DNA from: Pseudooceanicola sp050897975
GTDB lineage: Bacteria; Pseudomonadota; Alphaproteobacteria; Rhodobacterales; Rhodobacteraceae
Length of the DNA: 64,000 nt
Assembly: GCF_050897975.1 (NCBI RefSeq)
Contig: NZ_JBPAXY010000008.1
Span: 295,887 to 359,886, forward strand
Reading direction: 5' to 3'
Shown here: in pieces, positions 1 to 7,570 of the stretch
Layout: the number at the start of each line of letters is the position of its first letter
Position numbering within the stretch: the stretch's first letter is position 1
Translations under genes and position numbers: made by a program
The notes under the pieces: generated by a model
Databases searched by the model: none
Told to the model about the DNA's origin: nothing
Seen by the model: the letters and a program-made list of their open reading frames with translations, nothing else

Positions 1-1
1 G

Positions 2-85
2 AACATCTGGAACGGCACCTCGGTCTCCTCGCTGTTCGAGACCGGCACGCTGGAACCGATCTACGAAGGCTTCTTCCGCGGCTGA
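2..85 (+). CDS. C-terminal fragment of an unidentified protein
   Basis: Only the last 27 codons are inside the window; the reading frame ends at a TGA at 83-85 and is followed 24 bases later by a rho-independent terminator. The tail reads LFETGTLEPIYEGFFRG. This resembles the last helix of family-3 extracellular solute-binding proteins (the pattern tG-le-iY--ff), but 27 residues are too few to assign a function. The frame is supported by the terminator and by the lack of any other sensible frame. Confidence 0.5.
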   Translation, partial: NIWNGTSVSSLFETGTLEPIYEGFFRG

Positions 86-108
86 CCCCGCCCAAGGCAC
101 GAGACTGC

Positions 109-140
109 AACGGCCCGCCCCCCGGGGACGGGCCGTTTTT
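109..140 (+). terminator. Rho-independent terminator of the first gene
   Basis: A perfect 9-bp stem, AACGGCCCG (109-117) with CGGGCCGTT (129-137), is followed by a T run at 136-140. It lies just after the stop codon at 85. Confidence 0.85.
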
Positions 141-221
141 CGTGGCGACAACATCAGCAGGGCCAGCGCCCCACCGGGTGCGCCCACCGCCACCCACGCG
201 CGGCGCCTCCCCCTATTTGTT

Positions 222-281
222 GGCCCAAAATATCCCGGGGGTGAATTGAGCCGCAGGCTCAAGAGGGGGGCAGAGCCCCCC
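222..281 (-). repeat. Dispersed intergenic element, copy A (downstream of tadA)
   Basis: On the minus strand this reads as a G/C hairpin (GGGGGG/CCCCCC around 265-281), a TTGAGCC/GGCTCAA hairpin (246-262) and the core CCCGGGATATTTTGGGCC. It starts about 17 bases after the tadA stop. The same three-part unit recurs at 6033, 34315 and 38199, each time just past the stop of a minus-strand gene. It probably acts as an mRNA 3' end or terminator element of this lineage. Confidence 0.8.
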
Positions 282-297
282 TGCCTCCGTCACGCCT

Positions 298-762
298 TCA
301 CCGCTTCGCCGCGAAGAACCCCTTCAGCAGGCGCTCGGCCTCACTGGCCCCCACCCCCTCGACCACCTCCGGCACATGATGCGCCTGGGGGTGGGCGAAG
401 ATGCGCGGCCCCTGGGCCACCCCGCCCGACTTCGGGTCCGCCGCCCCATAGACCACCCGCGCAATGCGTGCGGCCGAGATCACGGCGGCACAGAAGGGGC
501 AGGGCTCCAGCGTGACGTAAAGGACATGGCCCGGCAGCCGCTCGGACCCCGCCGCCGCGCAGGCCGCGCGGATCGCCAGCACCTCGGCATGGGCCGTGGG
601 ATCCGACAGCTCGCGCGTGCGGTTCCCGGCCCGGGCCACCACCTGGCCCGCCGCATCGACCAGCACCGCGCCCACGGGCACCTCGCCGCGCCGGGCAGCG
701 GCGCGGGCCTCGTCCAGGGCCGCGTCCATATGCGAGGTAAAGGGGGGCTGTGCTGCGCTCAT
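298..762 (-). CDS. tadA: tRNA-specific adenosine deaminase (TadA-type nucleoside deaminase)
   Basis: Zn-dependent deaminase expected to convert adenosine-34 to inosine in tRNA-Arg(ACG). The 154-residue product has the family signature: HAEV (zinc His plus catalytic Glu) followed by PCPFC, which supplies the two zinc cysteines. The length is normal for TadA. I chose the ATG at 762 (MSAAQPPF); the frame extends to 804 but would add an atypical Cys-rich leader. It is divergent from the pseudouridine synthase at 824, with 61 bp between them, so both probably share a promoter region. A role in nucleotide-base deamination outside tRNA cannot be excluded from sequence alone. Confidence 0.9.
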   Translation of the reverse strand: MSAAQPPFTSHMDAALDEARAAARRGEVPVGAVLVDAAGQVVARAGNRTRELSDPTAHAEVLAIRAACAAAGSERLPGHVLYVTLEPCPFCAAVISAARIARVVYGAADPKSGGVAQGPRIFAHPQAHHVPEVVEGVGASEAERLLKGFFAAKR

Positions 763-823
763 GCCCCTGTCTGGCGCGCGAAGAACGCTTTCGCAAGCGC
801 CCAAGCTGCGCTAGAGCCGGGGC

Positions 824-2143
824 ATGAGCCCGAAAAAACCGACCCCGCCCGGCGGCGCCCCCCGCCCCGACCGTTCCGCCAAACCCGGCCGCCCCCGGCG
901 CCCCGGCCCGAAAGGCAGCGCCACGCCGCCCGCCGCCGCCCCGACCCCGGGCAGCGGCAGCGACCGGATTGCCAAGGTCATGGCCCGCGCGGGCCTGGCC
1001 AGCCGCCGCGATGCCGAGAAGATCGTCGAGGCAGGCCGGGTCAGCGTCAACGGCAAGGTGATCACCAGCCCGGCGCTGAACGTCACCGCCGCCGACCGGA
1101 TCACCGTGGACGGCAAGCCCCTTGGCCCGGCGGAACCGCCGCGCGTCTGGCTTTATCACAAGCCCACGGGGCTGGTGACCACCGCCAAGGACGAACAGGG
1201 CCGCGAGACGGTGTTTGACGCCCTGCCCGAGGATCTGCCCCGGGTGATGAGCGTCGGCCGCCTCGACCTCAACTCCGAGGGGCTGCTGCTGTTGACCAAT
1301 GACGGCGAGGTGAAACGGCGGCTGGAGCTGCCCGAGACCGGCTGGGTGCGCAAGTACCGCGTGCGGGTCAAGGGCGCGCCCAGCGATGCCACCCTGGCGC
1401 CGCTGCGCGAGGGCGTGGTGGTCGATGGCGAGCATTTCCAGCCGATGCAGGTCAGCCTGGACCGCCAGCAGGGCGCCAATGCCTGGCTGACCGTGGGCCT
1501 GCGCGAGGGTCGCAACCGCGAGATCCGCCGCGCCATGGAAAACGTGGGCCTGGTGGTGAACCGGCTGATCCGGGTCAGCTATGGCCCCTTCCAGCTGGGC
1601 ACCCTGAAGGCGGGCGAGGTCGAGGAACTGCGCCCCCGCGTGCTGCGCGATCAGCTGGGGATCGAGATCGACCCCGACGCCGCGCCGCGCCCCAAACGCC
1701 AGCCGCGCAAGGGCGCCGAGGCCGCCGAGAGCGTGCCCGCCCGCGGTTTCGCGGGTCAGGGCAGCCGCGGCGGCGCAGCCAAGGGCCCGGGTCGGTCCGG
1801 CGGCAAGGGCGGTGGCGCCGCGCGCGGCCTGATCGGTCGCGCCGAGGCGCCCCGGGGCAAGACCGTCGGCAAGCCGGGCGGGCCGGGCAAGGACCGCGCC
1901 CGCGTCGGCGACGGCTCCGAGGGCGCCCGCCCGGGCGGCTTCGCCCCCGGCAAGGCACGCTCCGGCAAGCCCGGCGCAGGCAAGCCCGGTATGGGTGGCA
2001 AATCCGGCTTCGGCCCCCGCGCGGGCGCCGAGGGGGGCAAGCCTGCCGGGCGCGGCCCACGCGGCGGCAGCGGCGGTGCGGGCGGCCCTGGTGGACGCCC
2101 GGGCAACGGGAAACCGCCCCGTGGCCCGCGTGGCGGGCGGTAG
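824..2143 (+). CDS. rluB: RsuA/RluB-family rRNA pseudouridine synthase with long Gly/Lys/Arg-rich tail
   Basis: Residues 1-45 are Pro/Lys-rich. Residues 47-95 form an S4 RNA-binding domain (KVMARAGLASRRDAEKIVEAG). The catalytic domain follows, with the motif GRLDLNSEGLLLLTND, in which Asp148 is the expected nucleophile; GREGRNREIRR-like residues complete the RsuA signature. The folded part ends near residue 290. The remaining 150 residues are low-complexity Gly, Lys, Arg, Pro and Ala, which would be disordered and strongly basic. It should isomerise a uridine in rRNA; the RluB choice within the RsuA/RluB/RluE/RluF group is by similarity only. A strong hairpin follows the stop. Confidence 0.88.
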   Translation: MSPKKPTPPGGAPRPDRSAKPGRPRRPGPKGSATPPAAAPTPGSGSDRIAKVMARAGLASRRDAEKIVEAGRVSVNGKVITSPALNVTAADRITVDGKPLGPAEPPRVWLYHKPTGLVTTAKDEQGRETVFDALPEDLPRVMSVGRLDLNSEGLLLLTNDGEVKRRLELPETGWVRKYRVRVKGAPSDATLAPLREGVVVDGEHFQPMQVSLDRQQGANAWLTVGLREGRNREIRRAMENVGLVVNRLIRVSYGPFQLGTLKAGEVEELRPRVLRDQLGIEIDPDAAPRPKRQPRKGAEAAESVPARGFAGQGSRGGAAKGPGRSGGKGGGAARGLIGRAEAPRGKTVGKPGGPGKDRARVGDGSEGARPGGFAPGKARSGKPGAGKPGMGGKSGFGPRAGAEGGKPAGRGPRGGSGGAGGPGGRPGNGKPPRGPRGGR

Positions 2144-2488
2144 CCCCTGCTGCCTGGCCAGGCGCCGGATCTGACAGTTTCATGACATTTCCCCCCGGAC
2201 GGGGGATCGTGGCGCCCCGGGGGTTTTCCCCCGGGGCGTCCTTGCCTAGCGTGGCGGAACCTCGCAGGGCGGCCGCCGCGCCGGGGTGACATTCTGCGGC
2301 AGGCCCGAAGAAATGTTACATTCCGGTGTTTCACTGAGAGACCGCCCAAAGGCGGCAGAGTCGGGGCACCCCGGGCACCGGCCCGCTCCTGTGTGGCCCG
2401 ACCACAGCCCCCAGGACCGGCCCCGCTGCCCGCGCCCCGCCGCTGCGGGACCGGACAAGGAGCCGGACAAGGAGGAGGAGAGCACCAG
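2144..2488. other. Intergenic region between the pseudouridine synthase and the TelA-like gene
   Basis: 345 bases without a convincing gene. It holds the hairpin at 2212-2239 and a good Shine-Dalgarno sequence (AAGGAGGAGG at about 2469-2478) for the next gene. Open frames here have no protein-like composition. I see no clear -35/-10 pair. Confidence 0.6.
2212..2239 (+). terminator. GC-rich hairpin after the pseudouridine synthase
   Basis: A 12-bp stem (GCGCCCCGGGGG against CCCCCGGGGCGT, one G-T wobble) closes a TTTT loop, 69 bases after the stop. There is no U tract, so it is either a Rho-aided terminator or an RNA-stabilising hairpin. Confidence 0.6.
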
Positions 2489-3520
2489 ATGTCGGAGGCC
2501 ATTCGCGCCGCAGCCCAGCAGACGCGCCAGCAGATCGAGGATGTCGCGGCGCTGGAACTGCCCGAACCCTCGCCCGCCGACAGCCCGCTGGCGCTGGAGG
2601 CGGTCAGCGATGCCTTCGCCGAGCAGATCCGCGCCCGCATGGCCGCGCTGGACATCGACAGTCCCCAGACCCTGGCCCGCTTCGGCAGCGCTGAGGAAGA
2701 GGCCCTGGTGCGGATCCTGCGCGAGATGCGCCGCAGCCTGACCGAGGCCGCCCCGGGCCGTCTGACAGCCCCCCTGACCGATCTGGCCACTGTGCTGGCT
2801 AGCGCCCCACCCCCTGCCCCTGGCCGGGCCGGCGGCGGCCTCTGGCGGCGGCTGCGCCCCCTCCTGACGCGACGCGCGGCCGGCGCGGCGGGCCGGGGCC
2901 GCCTGGGGCCGCGCCCGGCCGAAACGCGCCGCCAGCTGGACCGGCTGGCGGGCGACCTGCTGGTGCGCCATCGCGCCCTGCTGGCCCGGATCCGCACCCT
3001 GGACCTGCTCTATGAACAGGGCCTGGACCATTACGATGAACTGGCGCTGGTGCTGGCGGCGGGCCAGGAACGGCTGCGCCTGGCGGGCGCGGCCCGCCCC
3101 GAAGGCACCTCGCGCGCCCTTCCCCCCGCCCCAGCCTGCGCGGCGCTGGCTGCCCGGCTCGAAGCGCTCAGCCAGACCCGGCGACAGATCGCCCGCGCCC
3201 TACCGCCCGTGCGCCTGGCGCAAGAAGGGGACAAGGCCCTGCTGCGGCACCTGTCGGACCTGCTGACCCGCGCCCTGCCGCTTGGCCCCTCGGCCCCGGG
3301 CGCCCGGGCGGCGCAGCACGATCACTGCCTTTCCGCGCTGATCCAGGGCCAGGCCCTGGCCGAAGACAGCCAAGAGCGGCACAGCGCCGCCCTGGACGGG
3401 CTGAACAGCCTGATCCAGGCCCTGAGCCCGCCCCGCAGCGAGCCAGAGCGCGCATCAAACAAGGGGGCCAGCGCCCCGGAACAAGGCGCCCGCGCCCACG
3501 CCCTCTCCGAACGGGGTTGA
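2489..3520 (+). CDS. TelA-like (toxic anion resistance family) protein
   Basis: A 343-residue, mostly helical protein. The start at 2489 (MSEAIRAAAQQ) is fixed by GGAGGAGG 7-12 bases upstream. Features that match the TelA/KlaA family are LARFGSAEEEALV near residue 63, a helical stretch with RRQLDRLAGDLL and LYEQGLDHYDELALVLAAGQERL, then ALPPVRLAQEGDKALL, corresponding to the family's P-IR--Q segment. It is shorter and more Arg/Ala-rich than classical TelA (about 380 residues) and has a Pro/Gly linker at 105-140. The molecular function of the family is unknown (linked to tellurite resistance and cell envelope stress). The DUF2927 gene follows on the same strand, but a terminator lies between. 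Confidence 0.6.
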   Translation: MSEAIRAAAQQTRQQIEDVAALELPEPSPADSPLALEAVSDAFAEQIRARMAALDIDSPQTLARFGSAEEEALVRILREMRRSLTEAAPGRLTAPLTDLATVLASAPPPAPGRAGGGLWRRLRPLLTRRAAGAAGRGRLGPRPAETRRQLDRLAGDLLVRHRALLARIRTLDLLYEQGLDHYDELALVLAAGQERLRLAGAARPEGTSRALPPAPACAALAARLEALSQTRRQIARALPPVRLAQEGDKALLRHLSDLLTRALPLGPSAPGARAAQHDHCLSALIQGQALAEDSQERHSAALDGLNSLIQALSPPRSEPERASNKGASAPEQGARAHALSERG

Positions 3521-3687
3521 GACCGGCCGGAGCTGCGCGCCACCCGGACAATGGCCCCCGGAACCGGCAAAAGCCCGCCCAGACGGGGGCCCTGGGGGCC
3601 CTGCACGACCTGTGGGGCGCTTCCCTGCGGCGCTGTCCTGTCGTATGGGAGAGGCAGTAAATCGTGTTCGGTGGGGACCGAAGGGCC

Positions 3688-4815
3688 ATGAAACAAAGAG
3701 CCGCGCCGCCATTCGGCGGCTTTTCGCGCCACGTATCGCGCCCCTTCGCAGGGCGGCAGTGGGGCCTGCTGCGGGCCCTCCTCGGCGGGCGGGCGCCGAC
3801 GACCACCCACCCGGCCCCGCGTCGCAGCGGTCAGCCCCGGCCCTTGATCCTGCCCCTGGCGCTCAGCCTGCCGCTCTTGCTGGCGGGCTGCGCCGATTTC
3901 ACCGACCTGCTGGGCCAGAAGGGCCCGCCCCGGCAAAGCCTGCGCCCGGTGCCGCGCGCCGAAGGGCTGGCGCAGCCGCAGGTCGCCTCGGTCGAAAGCC
4001 GCCTGCTGGCGGCCCATTACGCCGAGGCCCAGACCCGCGACCTGGCCCGGGGCCTGCTGCGCATGGATGGCGGTGGCGGCGCCGATACCACCTATGACCG
4101 CGCCGATCTGGTGCGCAATTTCGAACGCATCGCCTTCTACAGCGAGCATCGCCAGGGTGACGGGCTGGAACCGGGCGACGACATGCCCGGCCAGCTGCTG
4201 CGCTGGCAGCAACCGGTGCGGATGCGGGTCGAGTTCGGCGCCTCGGTCCCCGAGGCCACCCGCGACGACGACCGGGCGGTGCTGCGCGGCTATGTCCGCC
4301 GCCTGTCCCGGGCCACTGGTCATGCGATGAGCCTGGGCACGGGCAACGGCGGCAATTTCCATGTGCTGGTGATGGGCGAGGACGACCGCGCCGAGGCGAC
4401 AGAGCGGCTGCGCGCCCTGGTGCCCAACCTCTCGGCCCGCACCCTGAACACCCTGCGCACCCTGCCCCGCGACGTGCCCTGCCTGGTCATGGGCTTTGCC
4501 GGGGCGGGCAATCCGGCGACCTATGACCGCGCCGTGGCGCTGGTACGGGCCGAACTGCCCGAGCTGATGCGCCGCGCCTGTTTCCACGAGGAGATCGCCC
4601 AGGGGCTGGGCCTGCGCAACGACAGCCTGGCGGCGCGGCCCTCGATCTTCAACGATGACGGCGAATTTGCCCTGCTGACGGTGCAGGACGAGGCGATGCT
4701 GCGCATCCTCTACGATGCGCGTCTGCGCCCGGGCATGTCCCTGGACGAGGCGCATCCGATCATCGAAGAGATCGCCGCCGAGCTGATGCCCGCCCCCGAG
4801 GGCACCGAGCTGTAA
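3688..4815 (+). CDS. DUF2927-domain lipoprotein
   Basis: The C-terminal 200 residues carry the DUF2927 signature CFHEEIAQGLGLRNDS followed by RPSIFNDDGEFALLT. The N-terminus has a lipobox (LPLLLAGC), so the mature protein should be a membrane-anchored lipoprotein. The start is uncertain. Frames open at GTG 3664 and ATG 3688 place about 70 residues before the lipobox, and a terminator (3705-3724) sits inside that stretch; the only closer in-frame option is TTG 3844. The translated protein may therefore begin near 3844. DUF2927 proteins have no known activity. The neighbouring TelA-like gene suggests a cell-envelope role, which is inference. Confidence 0.72.
   Translation: MKQRAAPPFGGFSRHVSRPFAGRQWGLLRALLGGRAPTTTHPAPRRSGQPRPLILPLALSLPLLLAGCADFTDLLGQKGPPRQSLRPVPRAEGLAQPQVASVESRLLAAHYAEAQTRDLARGLLRMDGGGGADTTYDRADLVRNFERIAFYSEHRQGDGLEPGDDMPGQLLRWQQPVRMRVEFGASVPEATRDDDRAVLRGYVRRLSRATGHAMSLGTGNGGNFHVLVMGEDDRAEATERLRALVPNLSARTLNTLRTLPRDVPCLVMGFAGAGNPATYDRAVALVRAELPELMRRACFHEEIAQGLGLRNDSLAARPSIFNDDGEFALLTVQDEAMLRILYDARLRPGMSLDEAHPIIEEIAAELMPAPEGTEL
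3705..3724 (+). terminator. Intrinsic terminator after the TelA-like gene
   Basis: GCCGCC, loop ATTC, GGCGGC, then TTTT. It lies 185 bases after the TelA-like stop and within the annotated 5' end of the next gene, which argues for a later start for that gene. Confidence 0.65.
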
Positions 4816-4863
4816 GCGCCGCCCACCGGGGCCTTCCTCGGCCCTGACGGGCGTCCTCGGGGG

Positions 4864-5250
4864 TCAGGCCGCTGCTTCGGCCAGTAGCTCGGTGATGCGG
4901 TCGGTCAGCGCGCCGCGCCGGCCCTCGAATTCCATCCCCGTCAGCGCGGTGATCGCCGCCTCGGCCCTGCCTTGCGCGATCATCTGCTGCACCGCCCCCG
5001 CGTAGGCGTGGAAATCGTCGTGCAGGTGGCACAGCTCGGCCACATAGGGATCCTTCGGCGCCTGGCGACGCAGCGCGCTCAGGCAGCGGCCCAGGCGGCA
5101 CTGGCTTTCGTCCTGGGGCCGCAGATGCGCCAGGCCGGACCGGCGCCCCCGGCGCAGGCGCAGGGCCAACTCCAGATGCAGGGTCCGCCAGCGGTCGAGC
5201 GCATCCCGCGCTGCTTCCAACTCGCGGATCAGATCGTCATTGCGTCCCAT
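4864..5250 (-). CDS. Stand-alone CZB (chemoreceptor zinc-binding) domain-like protein
   Basis: A 128-residue soluble protein. The start at 5250 (MGRNDDLIREL) is preceded by GGAGG. The spacing of potential ligands fits the CZB four-helix zinc fold: His25, Cys51 in CRLG, and His77/His81 as an HxxxH pair (HLHDDFH). CZB domains usually sit at the end of chemoreceptors or diguanylate cyclases and sense zinc or hypochlorite; here there is no receptor or output domain. It is convergent with the DUF2927 gene and divergent from dtd. A second, independent CZB protein lies at 12976. The assignment rests on motif spacing, since the rest of the sequence is diverged. Confidence 0.6.
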   Translation of the reverse strand: MGRNDDLIRELEAARDALDRWRTLHLELALRLRRGRRSGLAHLRPQDESQCRLGRCLSALRRQAPKDPYVAELCHLHDDFHAYAGAVQQMIAQGRAEAAITALTGMEFEGRRGALTDRITELLAEAAA

Positions 5251-5405
5251 GGCGGACCTCCTCTCATCCTCACATCTGCAACCTGCTGTCATCTTTCGTG
5301 CGATCTGTTACCGCCGCCTTGAACGCCCGACGCTTTGCCGCGCCCTGCCGCCCTCGCGCGGCCGGGCCGGATCGGCTAGAAGGCGGAAAACGAAGGAGAC
5401 AGCCG

Positions 5406-5843
5406 ATGCGGGCGCTGGTGCAACGGGTAAGCAAAGCCAGGGTGGATATCGACGGCCAGACCGTCGGACGTTGCGGGCGAGGTCTAATGATCCTGGTCTG
5501 CGCCATGCAGGGCGACAGCGAGGCCCAGGCGGAAAAGCTGGCGGCCAAGGCGGCCAAGCTGCGGATCTTCGAGGATGAGGCGGGCAAGATGAACCGCTCG
5601 GCGCTGGACATCGGCGGCGCGGCGCTGGTGGTCAGCCAGTTCACCCTGGCCGCCGACACCCGCAGCGGCAACCGCCCCGGCTTCAGCACCGCCGCCGCCC
5701 CAGAGGAGGGCCGCCGCCTTTACGAGCATTTCGCCGCGCGCCTGGCCGCCGAAGGGCTGCCGGTCGAAACCGGTCGCTTCGGCGCCGACATGCAGGTCAG
5801 CCTGACCAATGACGGGCCGATCACCATCTGGCTGGAGGTGTAA
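5406..5843 (+). CDS. dtd: D-aminoacyl-tRNA deacylase
   Basis: A 145-residue DTD-family enzyme that removes D-amino acids (and glycine from tRNA-Ala) mischarged on tRNA. It has the N-terminal MRALVQRVSKARVDIDG, the SQFTLAAD catalytic motif and the C-terminal NDGPITIWLEV (the family's N-GP-T motif). The ATG at 5406 follows GAAGGAGA, a good ribosome site; the frame extends further upstream but without family similarity. It is a single-gene unit, convergent with urtE, with paired repeat elements in between. Confidence 0.95.
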   Translation: MRALVQRVSKARVDIDGQTVGRCGRGLMILVCAMQGDSEAQAEKLAAKAAKLRIFEDEAGKMNRSALDIGGAALVVSQFTLAADTRSGNRPGFSTAAAPEEGRRLYEHFAARLAAEGLPVETGRFGADMQVSLTNDGPITIWLEV

Positions 5844-5844
5844 T

Positions 5845-5893
5845 ATCGCCCTGACGGGCGATGCCTCCGGCGGGGATATTTCTGGCATTGAGA
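5845..5893 (+). repeat. Dispersed intergenic element, plus-oriented copy after dtd
   Basis: Hairpin ATCGCCC-TGAC-GGGCGAT (5845-5862) followed by CCTCCGGCGGGGATATTTCTGGC. It begins 2 bases after the dtd stop and reads in the same direction as dtd, matching the rule seen for the other copies. Confidence 0.7.
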
Positions 5894-6032
5894 AACACAA
5901 GGGAGTGGCGCCCGAAAGGGTCGACCGCCCCCAGGCTGCCACGTAGGCCAACAGGGCGCAGCGCGCCCGTTGGCGGAGTTTGCAGCCGGGGAAAGGCCTG
6001 GGCTTTGCCGTGCCCCGCCCCTTGTGCTTCTC

Positions 6033-6092
6033 ATTGCCAGAAACATCCCGGGAGGAATTGAGCCCGCGAGGGCTCAAGGGGGGCAGAGCCCC
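6033..6092 (-). repeat. Dispersed intergenic element, copy B (downstream of urtE)
   Basis: Reads on the minus strand as GGGGCTCTGCCCC, the TTGAGCCC/GGGCTCAA hairpin (6058-6077) and CCCGGGATGTTTCTGGCAATG. It faces the dtd-side copy, so this convergent gap carries two inverted copies. Confidence 0.8.
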
Positions 6093-6129
6093 ACTCCTTC
6101 TACGTGTCGCCAGAGGTGACGCGGGCGGC

Positions 6130-6825
6130 TCAGACCGAGACCTCGGCCATCAGCGCCTCCTTGGTCAGCTCGGTCTTGCTGCCCGAGGCGGTGACCGCGC
6201 CGCGCCGCAGGACGTAGAACTTGTCGGCCAGCCCATAGGCAAATTCGAAATACTGCTCGACCAGAACGATGGCCATGTCGCCGCGATCGCGCAGGTATTC
6301 GATCACCCGGCCGATCTGCTGGATGATATTGGGCTGGATGCCCTCGGTCGGCTCGTCCAGCAGCAGCAGCTTGGGCTTGGTCAGCATGGCCCGCGCGATG
6401 GCCAGCTGTTGCTGTTGCCCCCCCGACAGGTCGCCGCCGCGCCGGTTCAGGAACTCTTTCAGGATCGGGAACAGCTCGTAGATCTCGTCGGGGATGAAAT
6501 GTTCGGAGCGCGGCAGGCAGGCATAGGCCGTTTCCATGTTCTCTTGCACGGTCAGCAGCGGGAAGATCATCCGCCCCTGGGGCACATAGCCGATGCCCTT
6601 CTGGGCCAGCATATGCGCCGGCAACCGTCCCAGGTCCTCGCCATCCAGCGCCATGGACCCGCCAGAGCGCGGGTGCGTGCCCGAGATCGCCTTCAGAAGC
6701 GAGGTCTTGCCCACCCCATTGGTGCCCATGATACAGGTCACCTCGCCCTGCGCCGCCGCCAGGTCGATCCCGTTCAGGATCTGGCTTTGCCCGTAATGAA
6801 GGGTCAGGTCTTTCACATCCAGCAT
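6130..6825 (-). CDS. urtE: Urea-type ABC importer, ATPase UrtE
   Basis: A 231-residue ABC ATPase of the branched-chain/urea (LivF) type. Walker A is GTNGVGKTS, the signature is LSGGQQQQLA, and Walker B is LLLLDEPTEG. The start at 6825 (MLDVKDLTLHYGQ) is 4 bases past the urtD stop, so the two are translationally linked. It pairs with UrtD at the cytoplasmic face of the UrtBC channel. It is the last gene of the operon and is followed by a repeat/hairpin element. Assignment to the urea rather than the amino-acid branch follows from the gene order and the UrtB-like permease. Confidence 0.93.
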   Translation of the reverse strand: MLDVKDLTLHYGQSQILNGIDLAAAQGEVTCIMGTNGVGKTSLLKAISGTHPRSGGSMALDGEDLGRLPAHMLAQKGIGYVPQGRMIFPLLTVQENMETAYACLPRSEHFIPDEIYELFPILKEFLNRRGGDLSGGQQQQLAIARAMLTKPKLLLLDEPTEGIQPNIIQQIGRVIEYLRDRGDMAIVLVEQYFEFAYGLADKFYVLRRGAVTASGSKTELTKEALMAEVSV

Positions 6826-6829
6826 CGTC

Positions 6830-7570
6830 TCAGCGCCCCAGGTAGACTTCGATGACCCGCGGGTCGGCGGTGACATGGTCAAGCGAGCCTTCGGCCAGCA
6901 CCGAGCCCTCGTGCAGCACCGTCACCTTGCAGTTCAGCCGCCGCACGAATTCCATGTCGTGTTCCACCACCACCACGGCACGGGTCTTGGCCAGGTTGAC
7001 CAGCAGGTCGGTGGTATGTTCGCGTTCGGCCAGGGTCATCCCTGCCGCCGGTTCATCGACCAGCATCAGCCGCGGTTGCTGGGCCAGCAGCATCCCGATC
7101 TCCAGCCATTGCTTCTGGCCGTGGGACAGCTCTCCGCTGGTGCGGGTCAGCTGGTCGGCCAGGCCCACCTCTTCGGCCAGCTCCCCCACCCGGGCGCGGT
7201 CGGCCTTGGTGGGGCGGTAGAAAAGGCAGGCGAAGGCGCCGCGCGGGTTCTTCAGGGCCATAAGCAGGTTGTCGAAGACCGACTGATCCTCGAAGACCGT
7301 CGGGCGCTGGAACTTGCGTCCCAGCCCGGCCTGGGCGATCTTCGATTCCCGCATCTTCAGCAGGTTGCGCGACAGCTCGCCCCACAGGACCTTGCCCTCG
7401 TCCGGTTTGGTCTTGCCGGTGACGATATCCATGAAGGTGGTCTTGCCCGCCCCGTTGGGGCCGATGATGGCGCGCAGCTCGCATTCGCCGATCGAGAAGG
7501 ACAGGTTACGGATGGCCTTGTAGCCATCGAAGGTGACAGAGATGCCCGAGACCTCTAGCAGCGCGCTCAT
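6830..7570 (-). CDS. urtD: Urea-type ABC importer, ATPase UrtD
   Basis: A 246-residue LivG-type ATPase. Walker A is GPNGAGKTT and Walker B is LMLVDEPAAG; the signature LSHGQKQWLEI (SHGQ instead of SGGQ) is characteristic of UrtD. Its start overlaps the urtC stop by 4 bases (ATGA), and its stop lies 4 bases before urtE. It forms an ATPase heterodimer with UrtE. Confidence 0.94.
   Translation of the reverse strand: MSALLEVSGISVTFDGYKAIRNLSFSIGECELRAIIGPNGAGKTTFMDIVTGKTKPDEGKVLWGELSRNLLKMRESKIAQAGLGRKFQRPTVFEDQSVFDNLLMALKNPRGAFACLFYRPTKADRARVGELAEEVGLADQLTRTSGELSHGQKQWLEIGMLLAQQPRLMLVDEPAAGMTLAEREHTTDLLVNLAKTRAVVVVEHDMEFVRRLNCKVTVLHEGSVLAEGSLDHVTADPRVIEVYLGR

Noticed and set aside
222..281. Possible CRISPR or IS end from the repeated GC-rich units
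   Set aside because: Copies are kilobases apart, not regularly spaced, have no spacers and no transposase; they are dispersed intergenic elements.
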